Assembly (NCBI GenBank): GCA_963720235.1
Contig: OY970389.1
Coordinates: 3,906,001 to 3,970,000 of the forward strand
Direction: 5' to 3'
Origin: JACMLC01 sp963720235
GTDB taxonomy: Bacteria; Acidobacteriota; Blastocatellia; Pyrinomonadales; Pyrinomonadaceae
DNA: 64,000 nucleotides
The number at the start of each line of letters is the position of its first letter. The stretch's first letter is position 1. A model generated the notes under the pieces. The model ran no database searches. It was not told where the DNA came from and saw only the letters and a program-made list of their open reading frames with translations. A program made the position numbers and the translations under genes. Positions 55,495 to 63,192 of this stretch are shown piece by piece.

Positions 55495-56785
55495 ATGTCC
55501 AGTAAACCGATTATCAATACAGAAGCGGACTCAATCATCAAGGAAAAAGTTTCGGCGTATTCATGGTACGCGCTTATCTTGCTGACGCTGATTTATGTGC
55601 TGAACTTTCTTGACCGGACGCTCATCTTTATTCTCTTTCAGCCAATCAAGCAGGAGATGGCGTTCTCGGATTTCGAGCCTGGCTGTGCTTGGCCCTGCCG
55701 CCTTCGCAATCTTTTACACAGTGCTCGGCATTCCCTTTGGGCGTATGGCCGACCGCACGACGCGGAAATATCTGATTGCGGGCGGGCTGGCCGTGTGGAG
55801 TCTTTTTTCGGGACTAACGGGTTTCGCGGATGGCTTCTGGACCATGTTCCTGTGCCGCGTGATGGTCGGAGTCGGGGAAGCCACGCTCGGCCCGGCTGCG
55901 CTCTCGCTCCTGAGCGACTATTTTCCGCCGCGCATGCGCGCGACTGTGCAGGCAATCTATTCCACAGGCATCGCCGTTGGCGGAGGTCTGGCATATTTCT
56001 TAGGCGGCTGGCTAGGGCAGAGTCCGAATTGGGGATGGCGTTGGGCCTTCTACCTGCTCGGATTTCCCGGACTTGTCTTAGTCATCCTTGTGCTCTTTTT
56101 GAGAGAGCAGCCGCGCGGGCGCACGGAGAGCGAGGCGGTTCGTTATAGCGGCAAGGATTGGAAAATACTTTTTCAATCAGTGCCTCTCAGATATTTGTAT
56201 GTGGGTTACGCGCTCTTTGGATTAGCCGCGAACAATCTGGGAATCTGGGGGCCTTCATTTTTCGCGCGCGTGCATGGAATGAATCTGGCGTTGATAGGAT
56301 TGCTGGCAGGCATCCTGTCTGTCGCCGCCGGAGTGCCTGGAACAATTTTGGGCGGCTATGTCTCAGACCGTTTTCGCAGGATGGGAAAGGGAGGCCGCAT
56401 GTACTTCACATCATGCGCCGCGCTCTTCTCGATTCCGCTCTGGCTGATTCTGCTCTTTAGCAACAACGTCGCGCTGCTCGTGATAGCTAACTTCATCTTG
56501 CTTGGCCTTGCTCTCATGTGGCTTGGGCCAGCCGCAGCAGATGTGCATGACATTGCCGGGCCGCACTTGCGTGGACTCGGTATCGGCATCTATTTTTTCA
56601 CAGTCATTATCACGGCCTACGGCATCGGCTCGCCGCTCATAGGCAAGCTCAACGACCTGCTCGGCGTGAGCAGCAATCCGGGGCTGATGCGATACGCGCT
56701 TCTGGTCTGTCCACTGGCCTGCGCCCTGAGCGCGCTGCTGCTCTGGCGCGGCAGCCGTGCGATGAAAGCCCTTGATGAGACTTGA
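55495..56785 (+). pseudogene. MFS transporter, frameshifted after the first helix
   Basis: The frame from ATG 55495 encodes the first helix and motif region (SAYSWYALILLTLIYVLNFL, then DRTLIFILFQPIKQEMAFSD) and is lost near 55680; the rest lies in the next frame (LAVLGPAAFAIFYTVLGIPF, then GRMADRTTRKYLI) to 56785. One extra base, likely a C in GAGCCT at 55676-55681, joins them. A restored protein has about 429 residues and twelve helices, of the Spinster-like MFS type (the GxxADR motif is intact). It likely exports a lipid or acyl compound, given its neighbours. Either a decayed gene or a sequencing error; the rest is undamaged. Confidence 0.85.
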
Positions 56786-56805
56786 GATGTTGGCAAGCTT
56801 TAAAA

Positions 56806-56842
56806 AATCTCCCGCAAAGGCGCAAAGGCGCAAAGAAGAAGG
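56806..56842. repeat. Half palindrome, CGCAAAGG type
   Basis: AAATCTCCCGCAAAGGCGCA followed by AAGGCGCAAAGAAGAAGG: a left arm only, without its complementary right arm. Its end supplies the AGAAGG upstream of the ATG at 56849. It starts 21 bases after the MFS stop codon. Confidence 0.75.
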
Positions 56843-56848
56843 TCTTTG

Positions 56849-57616
56849 ATGAGGCTGCGAGTCGGCACACAGGAACTCGAATATAGTTGGCATGGCCCGT
56901 CTCCGCAGGAGTCGCCGACGCTCGTGTTCCTGCATGAAGGGCTCGGCTGCGTTTCGATGTGGCGCGATTTTCCTGCGAGAGTCGCGGAGGTTACAGGCTG
57001 CGGGGCTCTGGTCTATAGCCGCGCGGGTTATGGCGACTCAGACCCTGTGACGCTTCCGCGCCCCGTACGCTTTATGCATGACGAAGCGTTAATCACGTTG
57101 CCTCTCGTGCTTGCGGCGACAGGCGTGCGCGAAGCAATTCTTGTGGGCCACAGCGACGGCGGCTCAATCGCTCTGATTTATGCAGGGAGCGAAAAGGCGA
57201 AAGGCTTGCGCGGCCTTGTGCTTGAAGCTCCGCATGTGTTCGTCGAAGACATCAGCGTCGAGAGCATTGTGCGTGCTGCTGAAAATTACTTGAGCGGGGA
57301 TTTGAAGCAGAGACTTGAAAGGCATCATGGCACAAATGTCGAATGCGCCTTCTGGGGCTGGAACAAAGTCTGGCTCGAACCTGCGTTCCGCGACTGGAAC
57401 ATAGAAGAGTATCTGCCAAACATAAATGTCCCCACGCTTGTCATACAAGGCGCGGATGACGAGTACGGCACACTGCGTCAGGTCGAAGCTATTAAGAATA
57501 ATTGCGGCTGCGATGTGCAGAGCCTCATTCTTCCAGCCTGCGGACACAGCCCGCACCGAGACCAACCCGAACAGACGCTCGCAGCCATCAATGCATTAGT
57601 GCGCGGCCTTATGTAG
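56849..57616 (+). CDS. Alpha/beta hydrolase
   Basis: 255 residues from ATG 56849 (a TTG precedes it in frame). The fold is seen in LVFLHEGLGCVSMWRDFPAR (oxyanion hole), the elbow GHSDGG (Ser about 98, in LVGHSDGGSIALIYAGS), IQGADDEYGTLRQVE with the acid, and ACGHSPHRDQPEQTL with the His. It is soluble. It overlaps the convergent glycosyltransferase gene by eight bases at the 3' end. A half palindrome makes up its ribosome-site region. Role unknown; the neighbouring genes suggest acyl substrates. Confidence 0.9.
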   Translation: MRLRVGTQELEYSWHGPSPQESPTLVFLHEGLGCVSMWRDFPARVAEVTGCGALVYSRAGYGDSDPVTLPRPVRFMHDEALITLPLVLAATGVREAILVGHSDGGSIALIYAGSEKAKGLRGLVLEAPHVFVEDISVESIVRAAENYLSGDLKQRLERHHGTNVECAFWGWNKVWLEPAFRDWNIEEYLPNINVPTLVIQGADDEYGTLRQVEAIKNNCGCDVQSLILPACGHSPHRDQPEQTLAAINALVRGLM

Positions 57617-58970
57617 AAGCCGTGTCGGCTTCCTTCACTTGCTTCTTATCTGCAAAGCGCGTCAGGAGCATGAGCGCGCCGAGAATAAAAAACGGCAGAT
57701 AGACAAGAGTATTGACAGAGAAAAGCTGCTGCCATTCATTGAACCAGAGCCTGTAAAAAACAAAGCTCACGGTCGTCAGATAAAAGAAAGGAATGAGCGG
57801 CGTAAAGCACATGAACGGCACGAGCCACGCGAAATACCATGGAAAGTGCGGCGACAGGAGAAGTGTAAAAACGCCTGCCAGCAGAAAGGCTCGCGCGACG
57901 AAACTGGCTTCGTGCCGCTCCTCTTTCCAGAGACACCAGATAGCAAGACAAAGTAAAAGCAGTGCAGCCGCAAAGAAATAGATTGCGCTCGGCACATTCT
58001 GCTCACCGAAAACTTTGCGCGCGATGCTCAGCAGATAAAACCTTGCGCCGTTTTGTATCCCCTCTTCCACAGTGTATCCGGGCAGATAGCCGAGCACGGC
58101 TCTCCACCCGACATTCAAGTAAGGCAAGTATGCAATGACAATCGTGCTCACAAAAACCACTGGCATCTTCCAACTCCAACGCTTGTAGAGAGCCGGAAAG
58201 AGGACTACCGGAAACAACTTGATGAGCACGGCGCACGCGAGTGCAAAGCCCGTCGCGGCTTCCATCTGTTTGCGTCGCGCGAGCAGAGCAAGGCTAATAA
58301 AAGCTATGGCCGCAGCGTCCACATGTCCACTGCCAGCCACTTCCCACACCAGCAGCGGATGCCATGCATAAATCAGCACGCGCTCACGCGGCAGATTGAA
58401 AGAAGCCAAGAGCGAGATAAGAGCCCAGACAGCTAAAGCTTCAAAGCCAACCAGCGCGGCCTTCATCCACCACACACTCTCGCTCACGCGCGTCACCAGA
58501 AAGTAAATCACTTGCGCGAGCGGCGGATAGATGGTCGGCGCGAAATCCTTGCGATTAATTTTCGGATAGATAGCCTCGTCGCGCAGCGGCTCTAAAGCTT
58601 TGTCCGCGGGAATATACCTGTACGGATTGATGCCAGCGGCCTGCACGCGCCCGTCCCAGACATATCTATAAATGTCATCCGAAAGATACGGCGGCGCAAA
58701 GAGCAGGCTCAAACGGAAGAGGCAGGCAAAGGCGAGCACAATGATGAGTGTGCTGCGATTGGAACGCGCACGCCAGACAATCCACGCGGCACAGAGATAA
58801 ATCCATCCCTGACAGAGCGCGAGTGCGATTAACCAGTTAACATCCTGTGCATCCTTTGCGCGCAGGCCAACTCTGTAAAGAACAACAGATGCGATGCCGG
58901 ATAAGACTAGCAACAGATTGGGCCAATTCAGGATTTGTCCTTGAGAGAGAGAACGCAGAGCCTTTGTCAT
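57609..58970 (-). CDS. GT-C mannosyltransferase-like protein (GT87/DUF2029 type)
   Basis: 453 residues with about twelve membrane helices. The acidic loop after the first helices is PPYLSDDIYRYVWDGRVQAA (about 93-112), then GINPYRYIP and FAPTIYPPLAQVIYFL, as in polyprenol-phosphate-dependent mannosyltransferases. A second loop, HPLLVWEVAGSGHVDAAAIA, and LIKLFPVVLFPAL support the family. The enzyme would use a lipid-phosphate sugar on the outer face of the inner membrane. It is convergent with the hydrolase gene, whose end it overlaps. The C-terminus is short and polar. Confidence 0.85.
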   Translation of the reverse strand: MTKALRSLSQGQILNWPNLLLVLSGIASVVLYRVGLRAKDAQDVNWLIALALCQGWIYLCAAWIVWRARSNRSTLIIVLAFACLFRLSLLFAPPYLSDDIYRYVWDGRVQAAGINPYRYIPADKALEPLRDEAIYPKINRKDFAPTIYPPLAQVIYFLVTRVSESVWWMKAALVGFEALAVWALISLLASFNLPRERVLIYAWHPLLVWEVAGSGHVDAAAIAFISLALLARRKQMEAATGFALACAVLIKLFPVVLFPALYKRWSWKMPVVFVSTIVIAYLPYLNVGWRAVLGYLPGYTVEEGIQNGARFYLLSIARKVFGEQNVPSAIYFFAAALLLLCLAIWCLWKEERHEASFVARAFLLAGVFTLLLSPHFPWYFAWLVPFMCFTPLIPFFYLTTVSFVFYRLWFNEWQQLFSVNTLVYLPFFILGALMLLTRFADKKQVKEADTAST

Positions 58971-59157
58971 TATCGCCGGAGCTTAACTTGGCTTGCCTTA
59001 AATAATCAATGGTCTGCATCATGGCCGGGCAACAGAAGCGGCTGTATGTGCGTCTTAATTGGCTCTTAAGTGTGGCTCACCCGATTGCAAGCCGACTCGC
59101 TTAATCAAAATAAACTTGTCAGCTAAAAGGATATAAAGATTTTTGGAGGAAAGAATT

Positions 59158-59685
59158 ATGCAGAGACTATTTGTAGCACTTGCCTGTCTAATTTTCTGCG
59201 CCGGTGTGGCTGTCGCGCAGAAAGGAAAGGCTGTTGGTGATTTGTATCCGATTGGATATTCGGGCGACACATGGACGGGAGAAGTCACGGCCTTTGACAA
59301 CAACCAGAGGACTTTGACCTTAACATACACCAAAGACAAGAAAGAGTTGACGTTCGTCGCTTACATTCCAGACGCCCCGTACGAGTGGGGACGCGACGCG
59401 CGCAACTTCCGCGTCGTTGATTTTCCGTTCGACAAAGAGGCCAAAATCCAGACCTTCAAATACGTCGGGACAACAGACGGAGCAGGATATTTGCTGCCCG
59501 CAGGCATTTCCACAAGCGTACAGAAGCGGCCCAATCCTCCTGCGGAGAATGTGATTTCCGACTTCGCAGACTTCAAGGGCCGCCGCGTCACCGTTTACTA
59601 CACCACGCTTGAGCGCACTGTCGGGGGCGCGAAGGAAAAGTACAACGAAGTCTGGCGCATCAGGATAATACCTGAGAAGAAATAG
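59158..59685 (+). CDS. Small secreted protein of unknown function
   Basis: 175 residues from ATG 59158, with GGAGGA at 59145-59150; the in-frame TTG at 59143 is rejected for lacking a site. Signal peptide about 1-20 (MQRLFVALACLIFCAGVAVA). The mature part is beta-rich: GYSGDTWTGEVTAFDNNQRT, then LTLTYTKDKKELTFVAYIPD and DFKGRRVTVYYTTLERTVGG, with no known family. The strands suggest an Ig-like or OB-like fold. The 187-base upstream gap should contain its promoter; none is certain. Confidence 0.8.
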   Translation: MQRLFVALACLIFCAGVAVAQKGKAVGDLYPIGYSGDTWTGEVTAFDNNQRTLTLTYTKDKKELTFVAYIPDAPYEWGRDARNFRVVDFPFDKEAKIQTFKYVGTTDGAGYLLPAGISTSVQKRPNPPAENVISDFADFKGRRVTVYYTTLERTVGGAKEKYNEVWRIRIIPEKK

Positions 59686-59716
59686 TCAGCTTGAACTTTT
59701 AGAGAATTAACGAAAG

Positions 59717-59792
59717 AATCTCCCGCAAAGGCGCAAAGGCGCAAAGAAAGAATTGAATCTTTTCTTTGCGCCTTTGCGCCTTTGCGGGAAAC
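59717..59792. repeat. Intergenic palindrome, CGCAAAGG type
   Basis: CCCGCAAAGGCGCAAAGGCG pairs with CTTTGCGCCTTTGCGCCTTT then GCGGGAA, with a short A/T-rich loop. It lies between convergent genes, 32 bases after one stop and 40 before the other. Confidence 0.9.
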
Positions 59793-59831
59793 CTGTTTTT
59801 TCTTTTCCCTCTTTTTGAAACTAACTGTGAC

Positions 59832-60660
59832 TTACTTCTTCGCTTCGCCTGTCACGGTGAACTTTATATCGTCCGCGCTTTGCGAGAGCTTGATGTCGCT
59901 GCCGTTGTAGGCTTCGACCCTGCAAGTGTACGAGCCGGGCAAGAGCGGCTTATCCAAAACGTATGACAGTCCATCAACACGCTTGTTGATGTAGTCATAC
60001 TCTGTGGTCGCTCCCGTCGAGTCTGTCTGCGAAGATGCTGAACTTGTAATAAGCCGCGTCCGGGTAAGCGTCCCATTTCACCTCTATGTTGCTCCCGGCT
60101 ATTTTCGCTCCGGCTTTCGGATTCACGAGTTTTAAATCCTGCTTGAAGAGATTTGTGTCCGGCGCGAAGAATGTCTGTCCTTCATCAATCTTATACTTGG
60201 CCGACGAAACAATGCCCGAAGTAGCGAAGACGTAATAATCCGTGTCGAACACTTTCGCAATCAAGCCTTCGTAAGTTTTGGGCGGCACGTCTTTGATTAA
60301 ATACTCGCCCCCTGCGTCCGTTTTAGCTGTGAATGTCTCGCCACTGCATCCGCCGAGATACTGGCTGAACTTTTCGCACAACTTCATCTCAATCCCTTCG
60401 GCGGGGCGGCCATTGTACAAGACCTTGCCCTGCACATTGCCTTTGCCCGCAGAGGGTTTCTCTTTTTCCACGCCAGTGCCGGAAGGAATTGTGCCGTCCG
60501 CGTTCGGCTTGACGGGCGAAGTGTTTTTCGCAGTCGCTTTATTTGCGTTGCCCGGTTGATTGGAATTGACTTCGCTGGAAGACTTGCAACCCAACATGAA
60601 GATGAACGAAAGCAACAGCAGGGCGACGACCTTCTGACCTTTAATTGACATGCAATTCAT
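59832..60660 (-). pseudogene. Lipoprotein with carboxypeptidase-regulatory-like domain, frameshifted
   Basis: The first frame, from ATG 60660, has a lipobox (LSFIFMLGCKSS, Cys about 25), a Ser/Asn/Pro-rich linker, then a carboxypeptidase-regulatory-like domain (NVQGKVLYNGRPAEGIEMKL, DAGGEYLIKDVPPKTYEGLI). It stops at about 59995 after FSIFADRLDGSD. The other frame reads on (STGATTEYDYINKRVDGLSY, ending FTVTGEAKK) to a stop at 59832-59834. One extra base near 60021-60029 separates them. Repaired, the protein has about 275 residues. Probably outer-membrane anchored; the substrate is unknown. A sequencing error is equally possible. Confidence 0.75.
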
Positions 60661-60758
60661 TCTCCTTCTTCGGTCTGACTTCTAAAATATTTTTACGGCT
60701 GTTCCCAAATTACAAGAAAACGGGCCAGCTATAGCCGCCCGTATGCATTCGGATTTAT

Positions 60759-60808
60759 TGGTAGCGGGGGGAGACTTGAACTCCCGACCTCGGGGTTATG
60801 AATCCCTA
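60759..60808 (-). tRNA. 3' fragment of a CAT-anticodon tRNA gene (Met-type)
   Basis: On the minus strand: TTCATAA anticodon loop, stem CCCCG, variable AGGTC, T-arm GGGAG-TTCAAGT-CTCCC, acceptor strand CCCCGCT, A and CCA. The 5' half (acceptor, D-arm) is missing: the sequence before the anticodon stem does not fit. Such a 3' fragment is typical of an attachment-site duplication left by an integrated element. An Ile2 tRNA with CAT is also possible. Confidence 0.8.
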
Positions 60809-61009
60809 AAGAAGCCTTCCACATAATCTCATCAAATCAGACCTAGCACAATTAACCGAACCGTGAGCCGTCAAAGTCTCATTTGGTTAAATCAAGTATC
60901 AGCAGAGGAGAACGTCATTTTCACGTCATCTTCGAGAGACATGAAGCTCCACGCGATTTTAACCCTTGAGGCGTGTAACACCTAATCAGTTTTACAAGGA
61001 CACAAAGCC

Positions 61010-61459
61010 ATGAGCCAAACGTCTAACATGCAACAATCAGACAAGAGCAAACGAGTCTTGCTTGTAGATTTCAAAGCATCCTCAAATAGAGAAGAGTTAG
61101 CTCCCAAACAACAGCGCGCCCTGATTGCTTTGCTCTCTTCCAATACCATCGCTGATGCGGCGAAGGCTTGCCGGATGAACGAGGCGACGCTTTATCGTCT
61201 GTTGCGTGACGACGCTTTCAAAGCTCAATATCGGCTCGCACGGAGCGTTATCGTCGAACATGCCATCGCACAACTACAGCGAGATTGCGAAACGGCAACT
61301 AGGACGTTGCGCGACATCTGTAATGACGAGAAAGCGCAAGCGAGTGCCCGCGTCTCAGCAGCCAAGACAATTATTGATGGTGCAGTCAAAGCAGTGGAAT
61401 TAGCTGACTTGGCTCAGAGGATAGAAGAGCTTGAAGAAAAGTCATCTACAAAGAAATGA
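61010..61459 (+). CDS. Helix-turn-helix protein, phage terminase small-subunit-like
   Basis: 149 residues. The central helix-turn-helix (about 33-65) reads LIALLSSNTIADAAKACRMN then EATLYRLLRDDAFKAQYRLA, as in homeodomain-like phage and transposon proteins. The C-terminal half is helical, with a coiled coil at the end (LADLAQRIEELEEKSSTKK). The family name is uncertain; terminase small subunit or regulator of an integrated element are the best guesses. It leads a three-gene group: the next gene starts ten bases after its stop. Confidence 0.7.
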   Translation: MSQTSNMQQSDKSKRVLLVDFKASSNREELAPKQQRALIALLSSNTIADAAKACRMNEATLYRLLRDDAFKAQYRLARSVIVEHAIAQLQRDCETATRTLRDICNDEKAQASARVSAAKTIIDGAVKAVELADLAQRIEELEEKSSTKK

Positions 61460-61468
61460 GTGAGAGCG

Positions 61469-61801
61469 ATGAAGCTACGCCAACGTCTGTCTCGAATCGA
61501 GCGTCAAATAGAATCAAGAAGTGTGAAACCCACTCGCCACTGGCTTGAATCCCTGATGCGCTATGTTCTTATTCATGCTCATCTCGCAGCAGTTGTGAAA
61601 CTCAGCCATAAAACCCGCGAAGAGATGTCAGAAGAAGAGTGGATTGAATTTTGCGCCATCTCTGTCAAACACTTTAACGCGCACAAGCAGCAGTACAAAG
61701 AAGAAGATATTCTGAACCATATCGGCGCGACACCTGAAACTTTGCCAGCACTGATTTCCGCTTTCCTGAGCCTGCCTGACCGAACAAATTATGAGCACTA
61801 A
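61469..61801 (+). CDS. Small hypothetical protein of the element
   Basis: 110 residues from ATG 61469 (MKLRQRLSRIERQIESRSVK); a GTG at 61460 would add three residues. No domain is recognised. It is helical and charged (EEMSEEEWIEFCAISVKHFN). It overlaps the next start by 11 bases, so translational coupling is probable. The N-terminal pattern (K-x-x-R-L-x-x-I-E-x-Q) resembles that of the next protein (KRLKKIEEQQ), suggesting related N-termini. Confidence 0.6.
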   Translation: MKLRQRLSRIERQIESRSVKPTRHWLESLMRYVLIHAHLAAVVKLSHKTREEMSEEEWIEFCAISVKHFNAHKQQYKEEDILNHIGATPETLPALISAFLSLPDRTNYEH

Positions 61802-62360
61802 AAACTTACATAAACGACTCAAGAAGATTGAAGAGCAGCAACATGCAAATGGTATCAATCCTGCTTACCTTCCGCACATTCCCCGCACGCTCGCGGGTGC
61901 AGCACGGGCTATTCTGGAGTTTCATTCAGAGCACGAGATTAAATACGAGGGCGCGCAGGCTTCGTTTGAGAATGTCAAAGAGGCAACGGACGATGAATTG
62001 TTAATCTTGTTAGGATTCACTCCAGATGTAGAAGGGCTGGGAAAATTCTTTTTGGTGAAGCAGCACTGGATTGCTTTGATTTGTCACAATCTTAAAGTTC
62101 CACATAACTGCGGCGAGTATTGTCCGGGCTATGAGTTTGGCCCTTACGTTCCTAAAGCTCCCGTTTTCCGGCCCGAATATGAAAGGCTTGCGGCTCGCCA
62201 TAATTATCATCTATCGGAAGAAAGCACACCAGACAGAACGCAGGAAGAAGCGCATTGCAAGCTTTTGCAAGAGAATGCAAGGCTCTGTCCTACTTTTCCC
62301 TTCTCCATCTCAATACTAACTGGCTGTTGCTGGAGACACGTTGACCGTCTCGATCAATGA
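61791..62360 (+). CDS. Hypothetical protein of the element
   Basis: 189 residues from ATG 61791, overlapping the preceding gene by 11 bases. The N-terminus is a short helical segment (MSTKNLHKRLKKIEEQQHAN). A Cys/His-containing patch follows (HNLKVPHNCGEYCPGYEFGP, about 100-120). No known domain. The last 40 residues (from about LQENARLCPTFPFSI) look out of place and may be read-through into neighbouring non-coding sequence after a deletion at the junction with the regulator fragment. Confidence 0.6.
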   Translation: MSTKNLHKRLKKIEEQQHANGINPAYLPHIPRTLAGAARAILEFHSEHEIKYEGAQASFENVKEATDDELLILLGFTPDVEGLGKFFLVKQHWIALICHNLKVPHNCGEYCPGYEFGPYVPKAPVFRPEYERLAARHNYHLSEESTPDRTQEEAHCKLLQENARLCPTFPFSISILTGCCWRHVDRLDQ

Positions 62361-62427
62361 CCGCTTTCTCACCAGCAATTTGTCTGAGAGTGAGAGCAAG
62401 CTGCGGAAGGAAGCATCTATTCTTCGC

Positions 62428-63174
62428 TCAATCGTCCTGCCCCTGACGCGAAGTCAATATCTTTTTTTGAAGCTCAATCTTGTGTCGCTTAATCATGCGG
62501 ACGAGCGTTTTGGAGTCAACATCCAGCAGGCGCGCTGCCGCCTGTTTGTTGCCTTGCGTGTGTTCCAGCACACGCGCCACATAACGCCCTTCTACCTCCG
62601 AAAGCGTAGGCCATTCTTCCGGCGGCTGGATTGATGAAGCCGCAGTTCCTTGCGCCCCTGCTCCTGCGGGCAGGCGATAGTTGCGTATGTTATCTGGCAA
62701 GTCCTCCGGTCTGACGATGTTGGTACACAGAGCGACTGCGCGCACAACTGCGTTCTCCAGTTCGCGTATGTTGCCCGGCCATGAATATTGCTCTAACAAT
62801 TCGAGAGCTTCCGGCGAAAATCTGACCGAAGGGTTCAGGGCCAACACGCGCTCTGCAAAACTGCTGGCGAGCGGAAAGATGTCCTCGCGCCTCTCGCGCA
62901 AAGGGGGCAGGTAAATCGTCACGGCATTCAGACGATAGAAAAGGTCTTGACGGAATCGGCCCGCCTCTATCTCTTTTTCCACGTCGCGATTACTGGCGGC
63001 AATGACTCTCACGTCCAGACGCTGCGAGCGATTGGAGCCAACGCGCCCTACTTCCTCATCGTCAACGATTAAAATCTGCTTATCGCTCTCATCCAAGAGA
63101 TCAAAACTGCCGTCGGCAGTCATCACTGTCGGCCACAGGCGCGATGTATTGGCTGATGATGCTTCTTTGCTCAT
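62428..63174 (-). pseudogene. NtrC-type sigma-54 regulator with internal deletion
   Basis: 248 residues in one open frame, but about half the usual length. It starts with a receiver-like beginning (KQILIVDDEEVG, residue about 32), then jumps directly into the late AAA+ domain (RVGSNRSQRLDVRVIAASNR, FRQDLFYRLNAVTIYLPPLR, YSWPGNIRELENAVVRAVAL) and a Fis-type helix-turn-helix (QGNKQAAARLLDVDSKTLVR). The rest of the receiver, Walker A, the GAFTGA loop and Walker B are missing. A direct fusion across the DEE codons suggests an in-frame deletion. It cannot act as a sigma-54 activator, but could still bind DNA. Confidence 0.8.
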
Positions 63175-63192
63175 TGAAAGGTAAAGGCAAGT

